In this document: one piece after another, positions 1 through 9,560 of the stretch
Layout of the letters: the number at the start of each line of letters is the position of its first letter
Numbering within the stretch: position 1 is the stretch's first letter
Assembly: GCF_000002235.5 (NCBI RefSeq)
Contig: NW_022145606.1
Span: forward strand, 52,076,333 to 52,140,332
Direction: 5' to 3'
Length of the DNA stretch: 64,000 bases
DNA from: Strongylocentrotus purpuratus
Taxonomy: Eukaryota > Echinodermata > Echinoidea > Camarodonta > Strongylocentrotidae
Program-made: the position numbers and the translations under genes
Notes under the pieces: generated by a model
The model's input: only the letters and a program-made list of their open reading frames with translations
What the model was told of the DNA's origin: nothing
Databases searched by the model: none

Positions 1-1300
1 ACTATCATCATTGGAATGGGGTAAAGGTGATATATATTTCACTAAATTATCATTTATGCTAAGAAACTGTTTTTGGAAAGAACTTTTCCAAATACTAGCT
101 TATTTTGTCCGCCAGGTTCAATGTACTACTACTCCTTTTTGGAAAGCTATTTCTATTTGGTATAATTCTGAGATTAAAATTGGAGGAAAGGGTATATTTT
201 TAAAAGAATGGTGTGATAAAGGTATTCGATTTTTAAACGATTTACTAGATGATCAAGGACACATCTTAGCAAGAGAAGAGTGTGAAAAAAAGTTTTCAAT
301 CAAAATACAGTTTCTTCATTATTATGCACTCTGTCAAATAATTAAATGCAAATACAAGTCCCAATTGGAAAGTTGTAATATGAAGGTAAATGGACCATTG
401 TGCCCTGCATATATTTCATGCTTATTGAAAGATGAAAAAGGATGTAGACATATTTATCAAATTATGTTAAAAGAAAAGGATGAACATTTGAATAAATTAT
501 GTAATAAATGGCATGCAGATGGTGTATTATTTGATGATAAATATATGCAATATTATTTCAGGGTTATGTTTCGCTGTACAACGCATACAACAGTTCGGTA
601 CTTTCAGTACAGACTTTTGAATAAGATACTATATTTGAATAAAGATCTTGTGAAAATTAACATAATTTTAAATAAGAACTGTTCCCTTTGTGGAAGAGAA
701 GAAGAAGATATGGTACACTTTTTTTACTCCTGTAACGTGACCAAATTGATTTGGAGTTGTTTGACTGACTGGTTAACTATTGTAACACGCTGTAGAATAA
801 AACTGTCCTTAATACATGTTTTGTTAGGTTTCATTGAAAAAAGAAATGATGCTTTAAACTGTATAATAATTTGGACTAAACAACAATTATATTTTTCTCG
901 AATACAAAAGTCTGTACCGTCCTTTCGGACAATAAAACAATATATCAAGAATAGTTACACAAATGAGAGGCAAGTTAGTATATTTGCTAACAAAACTGAC
1001 AAATTCGATAAAAAATGGATAAATTTTGAGAGGATTTTGATCCTTTAATAGGAGTATATTGAATTTCCCATATCATTTTCAGTCATGATGTTGCATTATT
1101 ATTTAATATTTGTTTTTCTTTCCCTTATCTACATGTATGTTCTGTATATACAGTATTATGGTTGATATTCGTTATGTATATCTTATTATGAAATATTGTA
1201 TGATATTCATTGGAACATGTGTTCAAATATGTTATCTTGAGATTGATTTTCAATAAATGGCCTGTTGGAGGGTCCAAAAAATGGGGAAAAAAAAAAAAAA
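1..1300 (+). mobile_element. 3' end of an L1/Tx1-like non-LTR retrotransposon
   Basis: The reading frame open from the window edge to 1048 is followed by about 240 bp of AT-rich 3' UTR, an AATAAA at 1252-1257 and an A-rich tail at 1286-1300, which is the usual end of a LINE. The 5' part lies outside the window. A diverged copy of the same 3' end sits on the opposite strand at 16700-17310, confirming that it is a dispersed repeat. Clade assignment is inferred from the C-terminal zinc-binding region only. Confidence 0.8.
2..1048 (+). CDS. LINE ORF2 C-terminal part with zf-RVT-type zinc-binding region (partial)
   Basis: This is the C-terminal part of a reverse-transcriptase polyprotein, which in intact elements copies the element RNA at the target site. 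The frame runs without a stop from base 2, so the true start is upstream; the first in-frame TTG at 11 is not a credible start. About 345 residues are visible. Near residues 224-241 the pattern CSLCG...MVHFFYSC (Cys-x2-Cys, His, Cys) followed by LIW matches the reverse-transcriptase zinc-binding region found at the C-terminus of L1/Tx1-like ORF2 proteins. The preceding R-x-FQYRLLNKIL segment also fits that family. No catalytic reverse-transcriptase motif is in this part. The absence of stops over about 1 kb, in AT-rich DNA full of decayed LINEs, suggests a fairly young copy. Confidence 0.75.
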   Translation, partial: LSSLEWGKGDIYFTKLSFMLRNCFWKELFQILAYFVRQVQCTTTPFWKAISIWYNSEIKIGGKGIFLKEWCDKGIRFLNDLLDDQGHILAREECEKKFSIKIQFLHYYALCQIIKCKYKSQLESCNMKVNGPLCPAYISCLLKDEKGCRHIYQIMLKEKDEHLNKLCNKWHADGVLFDDKYMQYYFRVMFRCTTHTTVRYFQYRLLNKILYLNKDLVKINIILNKNCSLCGREEEDMVHFFYSCNVTKLIWSCLTDWLTIVTRCRIKLSLIHVLLGFIEKRNDALNCIIIWTKQQLYFSRIQKSVPSFRTIKQYIKNSYTNERQVSIFANKTDKFDKKWINFERILIL

Positions 1301-1990
1301 TTTTAAAGTTTTACATGTAGTATGTACTGTAGTATGTACTGTAGTATATACTGTAGTTTCACAAAACAGTGATTATAATTTACCAGTAAATGCATAACGT
1401 GGTCTGTATGCAAATGAGTAAGCCTATGATGTCACACACTATCTTTTATGAAATTTGTTTTATAAACTTAAAATACCGGTATTTCATCTTTTTGCTCCAA
1501 TAATGTAAAACATACCAGTAGTTTTTCTTCTCATGTAATGAAAAATCAACATTATTGTATACTGTGATTCAATTGAGAACTTCTCTAATATTAAATTGAT
1601 GAAAAAATTGATATACCTGAAATTTCATATAATAAAATACATGTACATAAAGAACAGTGATAGTGTGACATTATCGGCTCCCTCATTTGCATACCAACCA
1701 CGTTATTTGTAACACTGTTTCATGAAAAAAATGTAAAACTTAAAAATGCTGTAACTTTCTTTCTTCAAATCTTATTTTGATGACATTTTCAGTGTTATGC
1801 TTGTTTGATTATTCTCTACTTATTCAAATCAGCTTGATGTTATGGTGCACTTGGCCTTCTAGATAGGTCTATAAAAAAGAGCCATACTTAAAGTAAAGTT
1901 CTGAGCTCATTTTCCATTCCAGCTTCAATTTTTGTTCTTCTTCCTGATTGTATGTACATGTACATTGTACAGTGTACATGCAGGGACTTG
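1301..1990 (+). repeat. Palindromic dispersed repeat plus flank, left copy
   Basis: This block is repeated in the same orientation at 6410-7120. Its inner part is a large imperfect inverted repeat: the stretch with TGATGTCACACACT near 1429 reappears inverted near 1660-1675 (GTGTGACATTATCGGCTC), and the ATGCATAACGTGG and CCACGTTATTTG segments also pair. The left arm is cut short here because the LINE poly(A) tail joins it at 1300. The outer segment from about 1838 (GTGCACTTGGCCTTC) is nearly identical to 6975 onward. No coding capacity is seen. Confidence 0.7.
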
Positions 1991-2038
1991 ATAGAGAGTT
2001 TAGCATGGACTGGACATAGTAGGTCCATGCTTGTACAT

Positions 2039-2620
2039 GGCTTTCATCGAAAGGGTGCGGTGCGGTGCGGCGCGGTGTGGTGTGCTCAACGCACCCATTC
2101 GATAAAAGAGGGGGGCCTTTTCTCGAAAGGGTGCGTTGAGAGCGGAGTACCGTTTTAACACACCCTTTCGATGAAAGCGGGGGGGGGGCTTTTCTCGAAA
2201 GGGTGCGTCGACTAGTCTTTCGCATCAGTCGTTTAAAATGAGGATCTCGGACAGAAGGTAATAGTTGCCAATTTAAGTATATCGAAAATGTATTAAATAA
2301 AATGGAATGGTCTTGATTACAGAGTGGTCTCTTTCGTTATTACTATGTTGATGGGGGAGACAGAGAGAAGGTTAAGGGAAAGGGAAAGGGAAGATAAAAG
2401 GAAAGAAAGAAGAATAAGAAGAGGAGAGGGAAACGGGGGGGGGGCGAAGGACTCTTGCCCCCCCCCCCCCCGCCGAAAAATAAATCAGAGAGAGAGAGAG
2501 AAGGGAAAGAGAATATAAAAGGAAAGAAAGAAGAGGAAGAAGAATAAAAAGAAAAGAGGGAAACGGGGGCGAAGGGCTGTTGCCTCCTCCCCCCCCCCCC
2601 CGGCAAAAAATAAATAAGAG
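2039..2620 (+). repeat. Left terminal inverted repeat of the 2039-6176 element
   Basis: The outer ~180 bp is a set of GAAAGGGTGCG-type motifs facing both ways, so the end can fold on itself. It runs into ATGAGGATCTCGGACAG and then two minisatellite units. The AAGGTTAAGGGAAAG site at about 2371-2385 is the uninterrupted version of the place where the right arm carries a MITE. Confidence 0.8.
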
Positions 2621-3250
2621 AGAGAGAGAGAGAGAGAGAAGGGAAAGGGAAAGAGAAGATAAAAGGAAAGGAAAAAGAGGGAAACGGGGGCGAAGGGCTC
2701 TTGCCCCCCCCCCCCCCCCCCCCGCCAAAAAATTAAAAAAAGAGAGAGAGAGAGAAAGAAGGGAAAGGGAAAGGGAAAGAGGAAAGGAATATAAAAGGAA
2801 AAAAAGAAGAAGAAGAAGGAAAGAGGGAAACGGGGGAAGGGCGAAAGGCTCTTATCCCCCCCCCCCCCCTCCCGCCAAAAAAATAAATAAGAGAGGGAGA
2901 GAGAAGGGAGAGGGAAAGGAAATATAAAAGGAAAGAAAGAAGAGGAAAAAGAATAAGAAAAGAGGGAAACGGGGGCGAAGGGCTCTTGCCTCCTCCCTCC
3001 CCCCGCCAAAAAATAAATAAGAGAGAGAGAGAGAAGGAAAGGGAAAGAGAAGATAAAAGGAAAGAAAGAAGAGGAAAAAGAATAAGAAAAGAGGGAAACG
3101 GGGGCGAAGGGCTCTTGCCTCCTCCCTCCCCCCCCCGCCAAAAAATAAATAAGAGAGAGAGAGAGAGAAGGAAAGGGAAAGAGAAGATAAAAGGAAAGAA
3201 AGAAGAGGAAGAAGAAGAAAAGAGGGTAACGGGGGCAAAGGGCTCTTGCC
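2375..3250 (+). repeat. Purine-rich minisatellite, ~130-bp unit, about 7 copies
   Basis: Each unit is a GGAAAGAAAGAAGAGG-like purine tract, then GGGAAACGGGGGCGAAGGG, CTCTTGCC, a C-run of 6-18, and GCCAAAAAATAAATAAG with an (AG)n tail. Anchors near 2427, 2560, 2682, 2829, 2965, 3095 and 3226 give spacings of 122-147 bp. Two further units lie inverted at 5198-5460 and a fragment at 4845-4890. Length differences come mainly from the (AG)n and C-runs. Long apparent reading frames across it on both strands are low-complexity artefacts. Confidence 0.85.
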
Positions 3251-3499
3251 TCCTTTCTTTCCTATTCTCCCTCTTTTTTGTTTTCTCTTTCTTTCTTTTC
3301 TTTCTTTTCTTTTCTTTCCTTTCTTTATTTTTTATTTTTTTCTTTTCTTTTCTTTCCCTTTTACTCTCTTTTTTCCCCTCCCCCTTTTCTCTTTTTCCCG
3401 ACGGCAGCGCAATTTTACCGACAATATCCTGACAGGTGGGGGGGGGGGGGTGTCGCACCCCACACCCCCCTTTGGAGACGCCCCTGTCTACGCCACTGT
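3250..3499 (-). mobile_element. Terminal fragment of an hAT-type element, minus orientation
   Basis: Read on the minus strand from 3499 this begins CAGTGGCGTAGACAGGGG CGTCTCC and continues through a G/C-run to a segment (ATATTGTCGGTAAAATTGC GCTGCCGTCGGG) that matches the left end of the hAT-type element at 8204, followed in both by a long purine tract. The opposite end was not found, so this is a truncated or rearranged relative inside the larger element. Confidence 0.55.
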
Positions 3500-4399
3500 T
3501 GGTGACCACAAGGCTATCAATACAAATTAAGACATATTAATGAAAATTCTTTTTTAATGTTGCAGAGAGATAAGTATTTTCTCTATGAACTTGTTTAATG
3601 GACAATAAATAATATTAAAAACATGAATACTATAGCGGTATAATGATGAGAGAGATAATTTAAGTCATACTTTTTTTCAATGTGATTGGAGTGGACTTGA
3701 TGTTGGGGAGGGGGGGGGGTCCCCCCCTCCTAAGATCTCGGCCGTTTCACAGCCGATCGCCGCGAAAATGCATATTTATGGTAATTTATGCAAACAAGGT
3801 CAGAGAATTCACATTTTTACCCATAAATCATATATAATATTCGAGCGTTCTTTTTCACTTCATATATTCGTTAGAATGATAATACGACAACAACGTTGGA
3901 AGAGCCAGTTTATCCCTATGTTATCTCTTGTTTTGATAATTTGTATTAATGTTTTATATTATTTTGTTATTTCATTTCATTTCTAACCACAATTCAACTA
4001 TTTTTACCCAAAATCAAACACATTAACTTGAAACAAGACCAAATAACCAATGTGTTTTTTTAAAAGAATAAATGGTATTTCCATATGTTTGGTACATAAA
4101 TCACAAAAATGAGCGATTTTAGGGCTGACATGCAAAAACAAAAGGTCACGTGACTCCGCAATTATACGTCCGATTTTCAACAAAAAAATGTTTCAAAAGA
4201 TGCGTAAGACTCGAAAGAAAAAAGTCATGAGAGAAAAACTTTATATCTGCCGCGGTTCCGGAGTAGTCGCGAAATTACTAGAGAGCACTAATCTTTTTTG
4301 GGGCCCTCAAAAATTTGAAAAATCGTACCCCCCCCCCCCCTTGAACGCCAGGGGGGGGGGGTATCTCCCCAACTAACGGTAAAAATTAACGTGCTTTTT
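3500..4399. other. No gene recognised; G/C-run hairpins
   Basis: The stretch is AT-rich with no coding signal. It contains two G-run/C-run pairs able to fold back, at about 3705-3729 (G-run then C-run) and 4327-4363 (C-run, 10-nt loop, G-run). These are candidate slipped or quadruplex-forming sites and likely sequencing trouble spots. Confidence 0.6.
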
Positions 4400-4845
4400 T
4401 TACACGTGTTTTTCACAGGGCGGAGCCCTCAGAAGCTCAGGGGTATTAAACATCAAAATTAACGTCGGATGAGCATAATTTTATACCTTATCTGTGACAG
4501 TGGCAGGACACAATTTGGTGTTGGGTCCAGGGGTCGGAGCCCCCAGAAGCTCAGGAGTTTTGTCCATTAAATAATTATTATTTTATACCTTATTTGTGAC
4601 ACAGGGGTCACGAATTGGCGTGGGGTCCAGAGGGTGGAGCACCCGGAAGCTCAGGGGTTTTGGGCAATAAATAACGGTCAGATGAGCATATTTTTATATC
4701 TATTTGTGACACTGGCAGGACACAAATTGGTGTTGGATCCAAGGGGCGGAGCCCCAAGAAGGTGAGGGGTTTTATACATCAAATTATCGTCAGAGGAGCA
4801 TATTTATATATCTATTTGTGACACTGGCAGAACACAAATTCTTCT
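4400..4845 (+). repeat. Tandem repeat, ~110-bp unit, about 4 degenerate copies
   Basis: Units contain GGCGGAGCCC(T/C)-AGAAGCTCAGG, a TTAA/AAATAA-rich middle, GATGAGCATA and TTTGTGACACTGGCAGGACACAA, then GGTGTTGGGTCCA. The same monomer occurs in reverse orientation near 40470-40600, so it is a dispersed tandem family. Confidence 0.7.
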
Positions 4846-4894
4846 TCCTCTTCCTCTTCTTTCTTTCCTTTTATCTTCTCTTTCCCTCTCCTTC

Positions 4895-5100
4895 TGCAAC
4901 ATAAGATGCAAGACGGATATATATCGACTCACCTTCTTTCCAAGAACCATACGGGCCTGGAATTTACTTCCCCCCCCCCCCCCAGCATCTTTGCCTGCGA
5001 CGCAGTCGAAACCTTCAAAGCCAGACTCTTATGGGAAGCCATCCAAGGGGGTAATAATCATAGTCCCTCCCCACAACTGCAATGTGATGGGACTTAATTC
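4895..5100 (+). pseudogene. LINE reverse-transcriptase C-terminal fragment, frameshifted at a C-run
   Basis: Around 4930-4970 one frame reads YRLTFFPRTIRAWNLLP, the conserved FFPRTI..WN.LP signature found just after the reverse-transcriptase domain of CR1/L2-type LINEs. After the C-run at 4971-4983 the match resumes in another frame as PSIFACDAVETFKARLLW, which is the usual continuation (A-x-x-x-FK-x-x-L). The frame ends with a TAA at 5095-5097. The frame change coincides with the homopolymer, so it may be a real indel or a sequencing error. It lies inside the 2039-6176 element. Confidence 0.65.
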
Positions 5101-5197
5101 TAAAATGTTCTAGAAGCAACAAACACTCTCTCTCGAACGATAACGTTCTTATTGGTCATCTTTATACCCCTCTTGAGGATCAGGACCAGGATCAGAA

Positions 5198-6176
5198 CAG
5201 ATTCTCTCTCTCTCTCTTATTTATTTTTTGGCGGGGGGGGGGGGGGGGAGGGAGGAGGCAAGAGCCCTTCGCCCCTGTTTCCCTCTTTTCTTCTTCTTCC
5301 TCTTCTTTCTTTCCTTTTATCTTCTCTTCCCTTCTCTCTCTCTCTGATTTATTTTTTGGCGGGGGGGGGGGGGGGGCAAGAGTCCTTCGCCCCCCCCCCC
5401 GTTTCCCTCTTCTCTTCTTATTCTTCTTTCTTTCCTTTTATCTTCCCTTTACCTTTCCCTTAAAGGGATCCGGTAACTTTGTCTCGGATTCTGAAACAAA
5501 ATTCTGGATTTAGCTCATGATGCAATGATAATTATAAACCTTTAGGTCAGTCAGGAACCCCATGACTTTTACAAGCCGATCGCCTGTCTGATTATCAAGA
5601 TATTTATGATTGGAATTACAAATTTTGAAAACCGTTCGCCTGACGGTTTTCATAACACTACAGTCTATTGGGAAAAACGAGTATGGTAAAACCGGTCACT
5701 CAAAGATTTTTTACTTTTTTGAGGCACTTCTTGATCATTTTGAAGCGCAATTTTTTTAGGGCTTCAATATTACACCACATCACAGACACTGATAACATGT
5801 AGGGCCGTGTATCTCAGATTTAACATTGTTAAACGATCCCTTTAACCTTCTCTCTGTCTCCCCCATCAACATAGTAATAACGAAAGAGACCACTCTGTAA
5901 TCAAGACCATTCCATTTTATTTAATACATTTTCAATATACTTAAATTACAAACTATTACCTTCTGTCCGAGATCCTCATTTTAAACGACTGATGCGAAAG
6001 ACTAGTCGACGCACCCTTTCGAGAAAAGCCCCCCCCGCTTTCATCGAAAGGGTGTGTTAAAACGGTACTCCGCTCTCAACGCACCCTTTCGAGAAAAGGC
6101 CCCCCTCTTTTATCGAATGGGTGCGTTGAGCACACCACACCGCGCCGCACCGCACCGCACCCTTTCGATGAAAGCC
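5198..6176 (-). repeat. Right terminal inverted repeat of the 2039-6176 element (carries a MITE)
   Basis: This is the reverse complement of 2039-2620 with 386 bp of extra sequence at 5460-5845, explained by one MITE insertion. The outer end is CGCACCCTTTCGATGAAAGCC at 6156-6176 and abuts the 9-bp target duplication. Confidence 0.8.
5464..5841 (-). mobile_element. TTAA-inserting MITE, intact copy
   Basis: The element begins AGGGATCC and ends GATCCCT, with TTAA on both sides (5460-5463 and 5842-5845). The left arm of the host element preserves the empty site (CTTTCCC-TTAA-CCTTCTC in reverse at about 2371-2385), which shows directly that TTAA was duplicated. TTAA duplication is a property of the piggyBac and Kolobok superfamilies; the termini do not decide between them. 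Other copies are at 14069-14454 (opposite orientation) and the split copy at 7995-13614. It has no coding capacity. Confidence 0.85.
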
Positions 6177-6185
6177 CTTGTACAT

Positions 6186-6409
6186 TGGGTCATGAGGTTA
6201 AGCCTCTGGCCAAATACCACAAGGCCACTCCCCAGCCACTTTATGGACCTACATGTACATGTATCACTGAAAATACTACATGCTTGCACTACATGTACAG
6301 TACACAATGCAGCCTAAACTAACTCCACTAATGTATGGAAGGGGAAAGAGAGTTTGTCATGAATGATCTGAGCATGGACCCTACAGGGTCCATGATCTGA
6401 GGAAGTCCA
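6186..6409. other. Short unique-looking stretch, no gene recognised
   Basis: It contains a small perfect hairpin, GCATGGACCCTACAGGGTCCATG near 6371-6393. The related AGCATGGACTGGACATAGTAGGTCCATGC at 2001-2030 lies on the other side of the inserted element. Confidence 0.4.
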
Positions 6410-7120
6410 ACTAGACATCAAGTTGATTTGAATAAGAAAAATCAATCAAGCACAACACTAACAATTTCATCAAAGTATGATGTAAAATAAGAAAGTTATG
6501 GCATTTTAAAGTTTTACATGTAAAACATGTAGTTTCACAAAATACTAATGCATAACATGGTCAGTATACACATTTTGTCATGTGTGAGCCTATGATGTCA
6601 CACACCCACTATTTTATTGTATTTTATTGTACAACATTTCAAATTTTCTACTTTTTTGCTCCAAAAATGTAAAACTATCATAGTATCATGGAACAAATCA
6701 TGTGGTAACTTATTGTGATTCAATTCAGAATTTGACTTCTTTATTATCAAATCTATACAAAATTGAGATATTTGAAATTTCATATATAATAAAATACATA
6801 TGGAATAGTGGGTGTGTGACATCATTGGCTCCTCAATTGCATACCAAAATGTAACCTTAGAAATGCTGTAACTTTCTTATTTTAAAACTTATTTTGATGT
6901 AATTTTCAGTGTTACTGTATGCTTGTTTGATTTTTCTCTATCTATTCAAATCATGTTAGGGTTGATGTTATGGTGCACTTGGCCTTCTAGATAGGTCTAT
7001 AAAAAAAGAGCCATACTTAAAGTAAAGTTCTGAGCTCATTTTCCATTCCAGCTTCAATTGTTTTTCTTATTCATGATTATATGTACCTGTACAGTCTACA
7101 GTGTACATCTACATGCACAT
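6410..7120 (+). repeat. Palindromic dispersed repeat plus flank, right copy (complete)
   Basis: This is the fuller copy of the repeat at 1301-1990. Its two arms (about 6415-6660 and 6720-6965) are inverted relatives: AATAAGAAAAATCAATCAAGC pairs with the GCTTGTTTGATTTTTCTC segment, and TGATGTCACACACCCACTAT pairs with ATAGTGGGTGTGTGACATCA. The downstream flank from about 6970 is also shared with the left copy, so the duplication is larger than the palindrome. Confidence 0.7.
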
Positions 7121-7190
7121 GAATTCTTCACTACACACTATTTGATTAGCAATGCAATAGATGCTGTGATGATTGTACCCCTTGGTGTGT

Positions 7191-7329
7191 AATATACAAA
7201 TAATGAATGGTTATGAGTTCAATAGTGCAAATATTTTCATGAGTTAAAAGAAATAATGCTAATCTTTGAAGGAATGAAAATATTTGCACTATTGAATGAA
7301 TGAAAAACATTCATTATTTGTTTTATACA
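7191..7329. repeat. Hairpin-forming inverted repeat
   Basis: The segment 7196-7240 (AATAATGAATG, then CAATAGTGCAAATATTTTCAT) is inverted at 7273-7324 (ATGAAAATATTTGCACTATTG, then CATTCATTATTTG). About 30 bp separate the arms. It could be a small foldback MITE. No target duplication was identified. Confidence 0.65.
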
Positions 7330-7994
7330 ACATCGAAGAAGATCTAATTAATACTTTAATCAACAAAATATGCTTTACTCCTTATATTAAAGATATCTTA
7401 AAGTTGGATTCAAGTCTTCTAGATTACATGTACATTCAGATTGCCTTCGCGTCAGATACACGCAGGGATACGCGCACGGCAGAGAGGTACGCGCTACGCA
7501 GTCATATATAACCAAAAATGTACGCCTGTGCAATAGAAGATCTATTGAATATCATGTGACCAACAATCCTCCAATCAAATGACAAGGATCCATGTAGGTG
7601 TTGTATAATCTTAAATATTCGATCCCATTTCTTGATGGTATTAGAATTCTTAAAGCCCTAATCCAGTTATGGTGAGCCCCCCAAAACGAGTTTTAAAACG
7701 GGTTTTGTTAGAGTTTCTTGTTTTCAGCAGGTCAGTACATGTAGCATGACAAAAACCAAAACCATGATACTGTGAATAATTTTCCTCCTAAAGTTAAATA
7801 TTAAAAAAATGAGAGGCAAAAATAGGTGATTCCTTGTCATAAACCAATTCATCCATGTTGTAAATGTACATGAACACGTACATGTATGTATTATGTACAG
7901 TGTATATCGTCGATTCAACATGGCGTAGAAAAAGTTCTCATGCACGGTAGCGGTGCAGCAAATATAAATATTCATGCTATAGAGGACCGTTGAA
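7330..7994. other. No gene recognised
   Basis: AT-rich sequence with a short CpG-rich patch at about 7445-7500 (CAGGGATACGCGCACGGC). No homology, splice pattern or repeat unit could be assigned. Confidence 0.4.
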
Positions 7995-8203
7995 ATTGAA
8001 AGCTGATCGCCTGTCTGATTATCAAGATGTTTATGATTGAAAATCGAAGTCAAATTTTGCGTTTGTCAAAAGGTTTTATTAACACTACAGTCTATTGAGG
8101 AAAACGAGTATGGTCAAACCGGTCGTTCAAAGTTTTTTTAAAACTTTTTTGAGGCACTTCTTGATCATTTTGAAGCGCAATTTTTTTAGGGCTTCAATAT
8201 AAC
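7995..8203 (-). mobile_element. TTAA MITE, part 1 of a split copy
   Basis: This matches the internal and right-hand part of the MITE at 5464-5841, from the CTGATCGCCTGTCTGATTATC segment to GGGCTTCAATATAAC. The first ~120 bp, including its outer terminus, are missing. The copy stops exactly at the 8-bp duplication of the inserted hAT-type element and resumes at 13539. Confidence 0.85.
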
Positions 8204-8234
8204 CAGGGGCATCTCCAGGATATTGTCAGTAAAG

Positions 8235-8570
8235 TTGCGCTGCCGTCGGGGAAAAAAAGAGAAAAGGCGGAGGGAAAAAAGAGAAAAGGCGGAGGGAAAA
8301 AAGAGAGGGAAAGGGAAAGAAAAGAAAAAAAGAAAAGATAAAGAAAAGAAAAAAAGAAAAGGAAAGAAAAGAAAGAAAGAAAAAGAAAGGAAAGAAAGAA
8401 AGAAAGAAAAAGAAAGGAAAGAAAAAAGAATAAAGAAAGAGAAAAAAGAAAAAGAGGGAGGAGAGGAAAGAAAGGAAAAGAAAGAAAAGGAAAAGAAAGA
8501 AAAGAAAGAAAAGGAAAAGAAGAAAGAAAAAAGAGAAAAGAGAAACAAAATAAACGGGAATGAAAGAGAG
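8235..8570 (+). repeat. Low-complexity purine (GA/AAAG) tract
   Basis: Over 300 bp are almost purely A and G on the plus strand. The tract sits just inside the hAT terminus, as in the related fragment at 3250-3499. Open frames across it on both strands have only K/E/R/G or S/F/L content and are not genes. Confidence 0.85.
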
Positions 8571-8779
8571 GTGAGAGAGGGAACTTGTTGGGTGGAGTCG
8601 TCTCGTCGTCGAGGAAGCAAGAAAGACACAGGTAAATAAATTGCTGTGTCCGGTCAGCTGTGTCAGTATTCTTGCAGAAGTATGAAGTCGGTGAGATGTA
8701 TATTGTCAATCGACCAAAGTTTTTTTACCTACGAACTGTGACTTTTTATCAGCTGTGACGGCTTCGAGAGTAACTACAA

Positions 8780-9443
8780 CTACAATACTTGTATTTTCTC
8801 GAATCGTCTTCCTTTCTCTTTATTTTGATGAAACACAAAAAATTACGCGCTTTGCGCGGGAGGGGAAAACTTCATTTAGAAGAGTCGAAAACAGTATAAC
8901 GAATCGTCTGCTTTCTCTAATGATTTAAGGAAACGTCTAAGCTTTTTCGCGCTTCACGCGGGAAGGGGGAAACTGAATTCAGACAAGGATTAAGAGTCAA
9001 AAACGGTACAACGAATCGTCTGCTTTCTCTAATAATTTAAGGAAACGTCTAAGCTTTTTCGCGCTTCACGCGGGAAGGGGGAAACTGAATTCAGACAAGG
9101 ATGAAGATTCGAGCACGGTTAAACAAATAGTCTTCTTTCACTAATAATTTAATGAAACGTCAAAACTTCCACGCTTCGCGCGAGAGGGGGAAACTGAATT
9201 CATATAAATAGGGCTTATTAAGAGTCGATCAAACGGTGCAACGAAGCGTCTTCTCTCTATAATAATTTAATGAAACTTCAAAACTTGCAGGAGGGGTAAA
9301 CCGAGTTCAGACAAGAATTAAGACTAGAGTCGAGCACGGTTTAATGAATCGTCTACTTTCTCTAATAATTTAATGACACGCCGAAACTTCGCGGGAGGGG
9401 GAGAACTGAATTCAGATAAGGATTAAAAGTCGAGAACAGTACA
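8780..9443 (+). repeat. ~112-bp tandem repeat, left block (about 6 copies)
   Basis: Units contain CGTCTGCTTTCTCTAATAAT, ACGTC(T/A)AAGCTT, CGCGCTTCACGCGGGAGGGG and AACTGAATTCAGA-CAAGGATTAAGAGTCGA. Spacing is 112 bp between anchors at 8905, 9017 and 9129. The array is interrupted by the Mutator-like element at 9453 and continues at 12693. Confidence 0.85.
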
Positions 9444-9560
9444 CCCAATCGTTAGTCTATTTCTGGACCCTATATTGATTTTTGTTATTCGCCGACTATA
9501 AGCGTTAAGCCGAGTGATACGATCCTTAGTGATCGCGATTCCCCCACTAACTGCGCTAGA

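Larger units (their letters stand above)
2039..6176. mobile_element. Long-TIR DNA transposon with internal minisatellites, 9-bp TSD (Mutator/Rehavkus-like, non-autonomous)
   Basis: Both ends read GGCTTTCATCGAAAGGGTG in opposite orientation and are flanked by the same 9 bp, CTTGTACAT, at 2030-2038 and 6177-6185. The terminal inverted repeats are long: 2039 to about 2620 pairs with about 5198 to 6176, after removing a MITE inserted in the right arm. A 9-bp target duplication with long TIRs is typical of the Mutator superfamily, and minisatellite-bearing TIRs are described for its Rehavkus branch, so this is a reasoned assignment. No transposase is readable inside. The interior holds a purine-rich minisatellite, an hAT-like terminus, a GGAGCCC-type tandem repeat and a LINE fragment. 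Confidence 0.8.

Noticed and set aside
2343..3530. Several overlapping open frames of 87-258 codons on both strands
   Set aside because: They lie in a purine/pyrimidine minisatellite with G/C runs; the translations are only K/E/R/G or S/F/L/P repeats and shift with run length.
8186..8709. Open frames of 138-171 codons on both strands
   Set aside because: Low-complexity purine tract; no domain and symmetric openness on both strands.
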